A stretch of DNA of 64,000 nt from a bacterium (GTDB taxonomy: Bacteria > Planctomycetota > Planctomycetia > Planctomycetales > Planctomycetaceae): NCBI GenBank assembly GCA_016125225.1, contig WGME01000014.1:1-64000 (forward strand). The letters are read 5' to 3'. A program made the translations under genes and the position numbers. Every line of letters starts with the position of its first letter. Positions within the stretch are counted from its first letter, which is position 1. Below the pieces are notes generated by a model, which worked only from the letters and a program-made list of their open reading frames with translations, made no database searches and was not told the origin of the DNA. Shown piece by piece: positions 55,177 to 64,000 of this stretch.

Positions 55177-55622
55177 CGTCGTCCGATGTCGAACCCGCGG
55201 AAGAATCGGCAGCGAACGTTCCGCATGACACGCGAGCCTCGACCCTGCAGAAAGTGCTCGTCTTTACGGGCATCGTCTTGGGGTTGGGGGTGTTGACCGC
55301 CGGTGTGGCGTTCATGGTGGCGGGACGGCCCGGAATCGAAGTGGCAGCCTGGGCAACAGGACTGTGTCTTCCCCCCGGGTGGCTGGTGTTTCTGGTCGAG
55401 CCTTATTATCGTCATCCTCGCGAAGCGGTCTACGGTTCGCTGCTGGTGTCGATGGTCCGGCTGGGCTGTGTGATGGCTGGAGTGCTGGCATTGAAGGCTT
55501 GGCGGCCTGATTTGCCAAAGTGGGTGTTTGCGGCTTGTCTGGCAGTGCTCTACATGGGCAGTCTGCTGGTAGAAACCCGGGAAGTGCTGCAGGGGCTTTC
55601 GCTTCGAAAGCCCCGCGCGTAA
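55173..55622 (+). CDS. atpI: ATP synthase subunit I
   Basis: 149 residues: an acidic N-terminus and four helices (VLVFTGIVLGLGVLTAGVAFM, AAWATGLCLPPGWLVFLV, SLLVSMVRLGCVMAGVLAL, FAACLAVLYMGSLLVE). By position and layout it is the AtpI-type assembly factor that helps form the c-ring. Overlaps atpZ by ATGA. The frame is also open from 55068, but that start would run inside atpZ. Confidence 0.65.
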   Translation: MTSSDVEPAEESAANVPHDTRASTLQKVLVFTGIVLGLGVLTAGVAFMVAGRPGIEVAAWATGLCLPPGWLVFLVEPYYRHPREAVYGSLLVSMVRLGCVMAGVLALKAWRPDLPKWVFAACLAVLYMGSLLVETREVLQGLSLRKPRA

Positions 55623-55684
55623 ACCGGTGTCCTTTGTGATTCGCCTGATGGATCAGGTTCACGGGAGTTGGGTGGGTAATACGT

Positions 55685-56653
55685 ATGGCAGCGGATGATC
55701 CCTTTCATCACGTACGGGATTTCGGCTATTTCGAGCTGCCTGGCTTTGCTGCGCAGTGGCTTGGGCTGCCGGACCATAAGCTGTGGCTGCCTAAGCTCAA
55801 CATTCTCGGCTTTGAATTCCAATTAACAAAGTTCATGGTCCTGCAGGTTGTGGCAGGGCTCTTGACCTTGATCATTTTCAGCGATCTCGCCCGCCGCATT
55901 AAAGGTGGCAAGCCCGCAGCGGGCGCTTGGGCCAATTTCTGGGAATCGATCGCCGTCTTTCTGCGTGACAACGTGGTTCGTCCGACACTAGGCGGGCATC
56001 ACGACGATCATGCTGCGGAAGACCACGGTGCGGCAGCGCACGGCGCAGAGCACCATGGTCATATGGAGACGGTGCACGAACAACGCCTGGGTCAGGAATC
56101 ACACGACCACGACCCGCATCCGGAAGATAAGCACCTTCCCTTCGTGTGGTCCTGTTTCTTCTACATCCTGTTCTGCAACCTGTTAGGGGCGGTCCCAATG
56201 CTGGGTTCCGCCACGGGCAACATTAATGTCACGGGGTCGCTGGCCCTGTGTGCCTTGGGGGCCACCTATCTGGTGGGGGCTCGCGAGTTGGGAGCCGCAG
56301 GGTTCTTCAAGAATCTGGTGCCGCCCCTGGACGCCCCCGGTTGGATGAAAATTGCTCTTGTGCCGATGATGTTCGTGATTGAAATCATTGGCCTGCTGAT
56401 CAAGCACGGGGTGCTCGCAGTGCGGCTTTTTGCCAACATCATGGGAGGGCATACCGTCATCGGAGTGATGCTGGGGTTCATTGCCTCGGTGCTTCACTCG
56501 CCCTATCCCGATTTGTGGTACATCGTGATGCCGGCCAGTATTCTGGGCCAGATTGGTATCGGCATGCTCGAACTGTTTGTGGCCTTCCTGCAAGCCTACG
56601 TGTTCGCGTTCCTGTCGACGATCTTTATCTCGATGGGGTCGCATCCTCACTAA
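55685..56653 (+). CDS. atpB: ATP synthase subunit a with His-rich insertion
   Basis: 322 residues. The proton channel partner of the c-ring. The essential arginine is R247 in LAVRLFANIMGGHT. An unusual loop after the second helix (about 105-150: GGHHDDHAAEDHG, EHHGHMETVHE, SHDHDPHPEDKH) is strongly enriched in histidine and acid residues; ordinary subunit a has a short loop there. In family topology this loop should face one of the aqueous sides near the stalk. The b subunit in the same operon is modified in a similar way. Confidence 0.9.
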   Translation: MAADDPFHHVRDFGYFELPGFAAQWLGLPDHKLWLPKLNILGFEFQLTKFMVLQVVAGLLTLIIFSDLARRIKGGKPAAGAWANFWESIAVFLRDNVVRPTLGGHHDDHAAEDHGAAAHGAEHHGHMETVHEQRLGQESHDHDPHPEDKHLPFVWSCFFYILFCNLLGAVPMLGSATGNINVTGSLALCALGATYLVGARELGAAGFFKNLVPPLDAPGWMKIALVPMMFVIEIIGLLIKHGVLAVRLFANIMGGHTVIGVMLGFIASVLHSPYPDLWYIVMPASILGQIGIGMLELFVAFLQAYVFAFLSTIFISMGSHPH

Positions 56654-56713
56654 AACTGATCGGCGTCGGCCAATGCAGGCCGGGCCAGTATGTCCCTGGA
56701 ATTAGAGTCGTAT

Positions 56714-56718
56714 AGGAG
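56714..56718 (+). promoter_or_regulatory. Ribosome binding site deciding the atpE start
   Basis: AGGAG, 7 bases before the GTG at 56726. The upstream frame to 56690 has no such site. Confidence 0.75.
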
Positions 56719-56725
56719 ACTCCAA

Positions 56726-57037
56726 GTGAATTCGAAGTTGAAGTTGATTGCCTTGACTGCTGTCGTGATGTTGAGCACCGCGATGCCAGCGATGGCGCAA
56801 GATGCCGAAGCCGCCGCCAGCAGTGAACTGCTGAAGTTCTCGGGGGCCTTCGGTGCCGCTCTCACCATCATTGGTGCTGCGTTCAGCATCGCCAAGATTG
56901 GTGCTGCGTCGGTCGAGAGCATGGCTCGTCAGCCGGAAGTCGCCGGCGACATCCGTGGTGCTCTGCTGCTGTCCGCCGCTCTGATCGAAGGGGCGACCTT
57001 CTTCGCCCTGATCGTCTGTATTATCGCTGGTGGCTGA
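56726..57037 (+). CDS. atpE: ATP synthase subunit c
   Basis: 103 residues: an unusual cleavable-looking signal (LKLIALTAVVMLSTAMPAMAQ) followed by the two-helix c subunit. The polar loop is ARQPE (R68-Q69-P70) and the ion-carrying carboxylate is E88 in AALIEGATFF. Residues that mark sodium-binding rings (a helix-1 Gln and Ser/Thr next to the Glu) are absent, so proton coupling is inferred. GTG start with AGGAG 7 bases upstream. Confidence 0.92.
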   Translation: MNSKLKLIALTAVVMLSTAMPAMAQDAEAAASSELLKFSGAFGAALTIIGAAFSIAKIGAASVESMARQPEVAGDIRGALLLSAALIEGATFFALIVCIIAGG

Positions 57038-57130
57038 TTGATCCGGTCGTTTTCCGGGTCTTGTTCCGTAGTTTTCAGTCGTCCGTAATCACTTTCGGCA
57101 CGGACTGAGGCATCGTCGACGGATACTGAC

Positions 57131-57886
57131 ATGAGTCGAAGTTTCTTCTTGCAAATGATCACGGTGGGTCTCCTCGCCTGGGGGTTGACCGGCGGTGCAC
57201 TTCGTGCCGACGATCAAGCACCAGCAGCAGATGCACCTGCCCACCCACCGGAAGCGAAAGCGCCGGCGGAAGCTGCCGCCGACCATGGCGATCATGGCCA
57301 TGCGGCTGGCGATCACGCTGAGGCAGGGCATGCCGAAGCAGGGCATGAGGACACCGCCCACGCGGGTCATGAAGAGCATCACGAGACTGGTCTGCCGATG
57401 AATTTCAAAGGCGACCTGACCCTCTGGTCTCTCGTGACGTTCCTGCTGTTTGTCATGGTGCTCAGCAAATTTGCCTGGACCCCATTGTCGACAGCCTTAA
57501 GTCAGCGGGAAGCCTCCATTCGGAAAGAGATTTCCGATGCGGAAACGAATCGACTGAAGTCAGAATCCCTGCTCCGTGAGTATGAGGTCAAGCTGGCCCA
57601 GACTCAGGATGAAGTGAAGTCTCTGATCGCCGAAGCCAAGCGAGATGCGGAAACGGTCAAACAGGACATCATCTCGTCGGCGCAGCGCGAAGCAGAAACT
57701 CTGCGGAATCGGGCGGTGGCAGATATCGCTCAGGCCAAAGATGTGGCTCTCAACGATCTGTTCGACTTTGTCTCACAGAACGTTGTGCAGGCCACGGAAA
57801 AGGTGCTGCAGCGAAGCCTGACCGGTGACGACCAGGAGCGACTGGTTCGCGATGCCTTGGGGCAATTGGACGTTCGACGGAATTAG
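57131..57886 (+). CDS. atpF: ATP synthase subunit b with signal peptide and His-rich N-terminus
   Basis: 251 residues. A signal peptide (LQMITVGLLAWGLTGGALRA) is followed by a 60-residue Ala/Glu/His segment with ten histidines between 52 and 84 (HGDHGH, DHAEAGH, HEEHHE). Then comes the single membrane helix (about 98-114), the long stalk helix and the delta-binding end. Ordinary b subunits start directly with the helix and are 155-175 residues, so this is an extension of about 90. The function of the exported His-rich part is unknown. Confidence 0.9.
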   Translation: MSRSFFLQMITVGLLAWGLTGGALRADDQAPAADAPAHPPEAKAPAEAAADHGDHGHAAGDHAEAGHAEAGHEDTAHAGHEEHHETGLPMNFKGDLTLWSLVTFLLFVMVLSKFAWTPLSTALSQREASIRKEISDAETNRLKSESLLREYEVKLAQTQDEVKSLIAEAKRDAETVKQDIISSAQREAETLRNRAVADIAQAKDVALNDLFDFVSQNVVQATEKVLQRSLTGDDQERLVRDALGQLDVRRN

Positions 57887-58531
57887 TGGCCGGAAGTGGT
57901 AGCCGAACTTCAATCGTCCTCCATGCGTAAATGATGGTCATGTCGACAAACGAATCTTCAGCCAGCCAGTTTGCAACAGTCGACCCGTCGACCCTCGCGG
58001 TCGCCAAGGTTTACGCTGTGGCATTCATTAACGCCGCGGCTAAAGATCAGTCGGTCGATGCGGCGCTGGAAGAGTTTGGTTCGCTGCTGGATGACGTGCT
58101 GACTCCCCATCCCGACTTTGAAACGTTGTTATGTGGGACGATGACGTCGCTTGAGACCAAGTTGGCAATGATCGATAAGGTGATTGCTCCCCGAGCAACG
58201 CCACTGCTGGTCAGCACGCTCAAAGTGCTGGCTCGACACGAACGACTTTCGCTGGTCCGGGCGGTTTTTCTTGCCGCCCAGCTTGAGCAAGAGCATCGTA
58301 CGGGTCGGGTTCGCGTGCAGGTGACCTCAGCGGCCCCCTTATCTGAATCTGAATTGCAGGGTTTGCGCGATCGTTTGTCGCAAACTTTGTCAGCGGAGCC
58401 GATTCTATTAACCGCCTTGGACCCCGAACTGCTCGGGGGGCTGGTGATCCGTGTCGGCGACACGGTGTATGATGGATCGGTCCGAAATCGCTTAAAGCAA
58501 TTGCGCGGGCAACTGCGCCAGAGGTGCTTGA

Positions 58532-60052
<1,521 letters not shown>

Positions 60053-60123
60053 TTATGGTGCCAAATCGATTGGACAGCTGACAACCCGCTGAGGTTGTGT
60101 CTCGGAGCCTTGTAGAGTTTCCT

Positions 60124-61014
60124 ATGGCCAAAGCACGAGCGATCGTCAAGCGGCTCAAAGCCGTCCGCAATATCCGCAAGATCACGCGGACGATGGAACT
60201 GGTCGCTACGGCCCGTTTCAAGAAGGCGATGGACCGCGCGACGGAAGCCTCGGCTTATACGCGGAAAATCTCCGAGATCGTCGCCGACCTTTCAGCCACG
60301 TTAGCAAATGTGACCGGTGCCACGGGCATCACTCATCCGTTGCTGGTCCCGCATCCCACAGAAGCGCATGCCACGCTGCTGGTGTTGACTTCCAATCGCG
60401 GATTATGTGGTGGTTACAACGCCGGGGTGCTGCGTGTGGCGCAACATCGGATGCGGCAGGTCGATCCCGAGACGACAAAGTTGCGATTGGAAGTTTCCGG
60501 TAAGCGGGGTATCAATTTCTTCCGCTTCCAGAAACAGCCGATGGACGCGAGCTACACCAAGTTCGAGGACAAGCCGACATTTGAAGATGTCGAACAGCTC
60601 GCCAATGGATTGATCGAGGCCTATGTCGCCGGCAAGCTCGATCGTCTCGACGTGGCTTACACGAAATTCGAAAGTATGTCACGACAACGGGCGATTGTTG
60701 AGACCCTGCTGCCGATCGGAACTTTAGCCGGTGCGGAAGAGGCCGGAAAAAGTCAGGTCGAGTACGAGTTCTTGCCATCACCTCAGGAAATTCTGGAAGA
60801 GATCGTGCCCGCCTCGTTCAAGGCACGGTTATTCAAGTGTTTCCTGGATGCAGCCGTCAGCGAGCAGATTGCACGCATGGTGGCCATGAAGTCTGCAACG
60901 GAAAACGCCGGGGAAATGATCTCCACGCTGAAGGCCAGTTACAACCGGGCACGTCAGTCGCAGATTACCTCGGAATTGAGTGAAATTATCGGCGGTGCTG
61001 CCGCACTCGAGTAG
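60124..61014 (+). CDS. atpG: ATP synthase subunit gamma
   Basis: About 296 residues. Rotating central shaft: the N-terminal helix starts MAKARAIVKRLKAVRNIRKI, then TRTMELVATARFKKA, TSNRGLCGGYNAGVL and the C-terminal MKSATENAGEMISTLKASYN plus NRARQSQITSELSEIIGGA. The frame is open from 60097, but the ATG at 60124 gives the standard start. Confidence 0.94.
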   Translation: MAKARAIVKRLKAVRNIRKITRTMELVATARFKKAMDRATEASAYTRKISEIVADLSATLANVTGATGITHPLLVPHPTEAHATLLVLTSNRGLCGGYNAGVLRVAQHRMRQVDPETTKLRLEVSGKRGINFFRFQKQPMDASYTKFEDKPTFEDVEQLANGLIEAYVAGKLDRLDVAYTKFESMSRQRAIVETLLPIGTLAGAEEAGKSQVEYEFLPSPQEILEEIVPASFKARLFKCFLDAAVSEQIARMVAMKSATENAGEMISTLKASYNRARQSQITSELSEIIGGAAALE

Positions 61015-61196
61015 CACAGCCCTAGAGAATCGCTGCCGGGAATCCCGATGCGGGGGGCAGCCGCGAATTGAACACGAGTTTTCATAGATTGAAGGAATCG
61101 AATCTCCAGAGCGCACGTACGAGTCATCGATCTGCGAGCCAGCTGCTCTCAATCACGAGTCATGCCAGCTCCGATGAAGTCTCTACGGCTATTTGA

Positions 61197-62663
<1,467 letters not shown>

Positions 62664-62736
62664 AATGCAGGCCCGACCTTGCTGCAGAAGTGAATGTGAC
62701 TGGCAGCCCAAATGTCTGAGACCTGAAGTCTGAATC

Positions 62737-63141
62737 ATGCCTGAGAAATCGCTACGACTGGTGATTGTGACGCCGGAGAAGACCCTCTTGGACGAGACGG
62801 TCTCCGCGCTCAGCTTTCCGTTGTACGATGGTGGCATTGGCATTCTCCCCGGGCGGTTGCCGTTGATCGGCCGTCTCGGGACCGGGGAGTTGAAAGTCCA
62901 GCAGGACGGTGCGGAAAAGCTGTTTTTTATCGACGGTGGGTTTGTTCAGGTTCGCGACAACGTGGTCACACTGCTCACGAACAGTGCTCAGCCCGCCGAC
63001 CAGCTTTCAGTCGCCCAGACTCAGCAGGAACTAGACACTCTCACACAGCAGACGCCCACGACCGACGAAGGCATCAAGCAAAAACTGAACCAACAGTTAA
63101 AAGCCCGTCGCAAGTTGTCGCTTGCCCACAAAGTGAAGTGA
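62737..63141 (+). CDS. atpC: ATP synthase subunit epsilon
   Basis: 134 residues. The N-terminal beta domain begins LRLVIVTPEKTLLDETVSAL and contains IGILPGRLPLIGRLGTGELKV (the usual IGILPGHAPLLTALGTG variant) and FFIDGGFVQV; the C-terminal part is a helix hairpin that can inhibit rotation. Last gene of the operon. Confidence 0.92.
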   Translation: MPEKSLRLVIVTPEKTLLDETVSALSFPLYDGGIGILPGRLPLIGRLGTGELKVQQDGAEKLFFIDGGFVQVRDNVVTLLTNSAQPADQLSVAQTQQELDTLTQQTPTTDEGIKQKLNQQLKARRKLSLAHKVK

Positions 63142-63546
63142 AGCCTGTCGTTTCCGATTGCTCTGGGAATTCTCAGAGCGGCCATTCAGTCGGATTCTCA
63201 AGTCTCGTTATCATCCGCGAGATTTACGTAGCTTATCTCTTCGCGCGGTCGCTCGCCGGCAATCGAGATCAAAGATTCCCGAACCGCTACATTTTGCCAT
63301 GCCAAATCATGGGACGGTCTCTCGCGCTCCCTCAGGCAACTTGATACCCGCGAAAAGTGTCATCCCTTAGAAACCTTACGACCGAACTAAAACATGATTG
63401 TGTAGCTATCGAGCCGCTTTCGTCTCTGCGTACTTCCGAAAATGCGAATCGCATGACGATCCATTCTTCGGTTGGCCGTGGAGACGAGATCAAATCAAGA
63501 TCTGGCTCCGGTCTCGTGTAACGATCAGGCGACAGGTGCGGTCTTC
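63142..63546. other. Intergenic region after the atp operon
   Basis: About 405 bases without a supported gene. It contains a near-palindrome GCTCTGGGAATTCTCAGAGC (63160-63179), which lacks a T-run and is at best a weak terminator, and a 13-base dyad ATGCGA-A-TCGCAT (63442-63454). Confidence 0.4.
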
Positions 63547-64000
63547 ATGACACATTCTTCCTCGACATCCCTCCGCTCAGGGGCCTTGCAGTGCGTGGAA
63601 CTGGAGTGCCGTATTCCGGAACGACGCTTGCGCCGACTGCGAATGGACTACGATGACTTTCTGATCGGACGCGCCGAGTTCTGCGACCTGCGTCTGGATG
63701 ACACTGATTCACCGTTGGTACTAGCAGAACTGCATCGACAAGCGGATGTTCTGTGGATCGAAAGTGCGGAAGATGGCCACCCGCTGACCATTAATGGCCA
63801 AGGCTGCCAACGCCTGGCATTACGCGATGGCGATGTGTTGACCATCGGAAATGGGACCATCGAGATCTGCATCGACCGCATGCCGAGCTTTGGTACGCAA
63901 TCGGCGTCGCTCGACGAAGACCTGTCTGCCCTGTCGGCCGATGAGCTTTGCGAACGCATTATTGCCGAACAATCCGAAGTCGATGAATTCGAACGGAAAG
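63547..64000 (+). CDS. FHA-domain protein, N-terminal part (runs off right edge)
   Basis: 151 codons in the window with no stop. Residues about 30-110 form an FHA-like fold: FLIGRAEFCDLRL (the GR strand), then LAELHRQADVLWIE, the TINGQGCQRLALRDGDVLTIG stretch in part (key residues NGQGC and DGDVLTIGN) and TIEI. FHA domains bind phosphothreonine peptides. After the domain an acidic helical segment begins (ADELCERIIAEQSEVDEFER). Planctomycetes often join FHA domains to long coiled coils; the rest is outside this window. The ATG is the first in frame after the intergenic region. Confidence 0.75.
   Translation, partial: MTHSSSTSLRSGALQCVELECRIPERRLRRLRMDYDDFLIGRAEFCDLRLDDTDSPLVLAELHRQADVLWIESAEDGHPLTINGQGCQRLALRDGDVLTIGNGTIEICIDRMPSFGTQSASLDEDLSALSADELCERIIAEQSEVDEFERK

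Overview
The window reads as a chromosomal segment of a planctomycete (Planctomycetota, order Planctomycetales). The evidence is a YTV-repeat surface protein, a cytochrome c-containing 'membrane-bound dehydrogenase' of the PVC type, a sulfatase, a two-domain DUF1080 protein, an orphan formylmethanofuran:tetrahydromethanopterin formyltransferase, a very large membrane-anchored TPR protein, and many signal-peptide proteins of unknown function. Base composition is mostly moderately GC-rich. The clear exception is an AT-rich patch near 35.1-35.6 kb.

0-13.7 kb: the left edge cuts an IS5-type transposase start (minus strand). It is followed by a divergent pair, an Nramp-like transporter and a HEAT-repeat membrane protein. 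Then come the YTV/Cys-repeat secreted protein, a 993-residue propeller-HEAT-cytochrome protein facing it across a bidirectional terminator, a small membrane protein, trmB, thiC, a short doubtful ORF, an Amt ammonium transporter and a small secreted protein. 13.9-23.0 kb: a 1495-residue TPR protein, a secreted/membrane protein followed by purN, a MATE exporter and pcm.

23.1-28.4 kb holds three transport genes sets: a LolD-like ATPase overlapping an FtsX-like permease with a histidine-rich loop, and on the other strand an ABC-2 permease followed by an ABC exporter whose nucleotide-binding domain has lost Walker A and the H-loop histidine. 28.8-33.7 kb: a lipoprotein joining a CX5R phosphatase-like domain to a cytochrome c'-like domain, an SMP-30/gluconolactonase protein, a single-domain response regulator, a small lipoprotein, leucyl aminopeptidase and a 2Fe-2S ferredoxin.

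34.0-35.6 kb is an accessory island: several hairpins, a REP-associated tyrosine transposase (RAYT) bracketed by two copies of the same long palindrome, and an AT-rich orphan gene. 35.7-54.7 kb returns to housekeeping and envelope genes: lysS, small membrane proteins, a class III aminotransferase, a duplicated zinc-ribbon protein next to a small HExxH membrane protein, DUF1080, glgC, a tiny His-rich secreted protein, prs, ftr with 5-formyl-THF cyclo-ligase, a PRMT-like methyltransferase, sulfatase, glycerophosphodiesterase, an AAA ATPase, a quinol-monooxygenase-like protein and a GT4 glycosyltransferase.

54.9-63.1 kb is a complete F-type ATP synthase operon, atpZ-I-B-E-F-H-A-G-D-C, preceded by a good sigma70-type promoter. 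Subunits a and b both carry histidine-rich insertions. The window ends inside an FHA-domain gene. No tRNA, rRNA or CRISPR array was seen. The observations most worth following are the phosphatase-cytochrome c' lipoprotein, the degenerate ABC exporter paired with an ABC-2 permease, the RAYT/REP unit and the His-rich ATP synthase stalk/membrane subunits.
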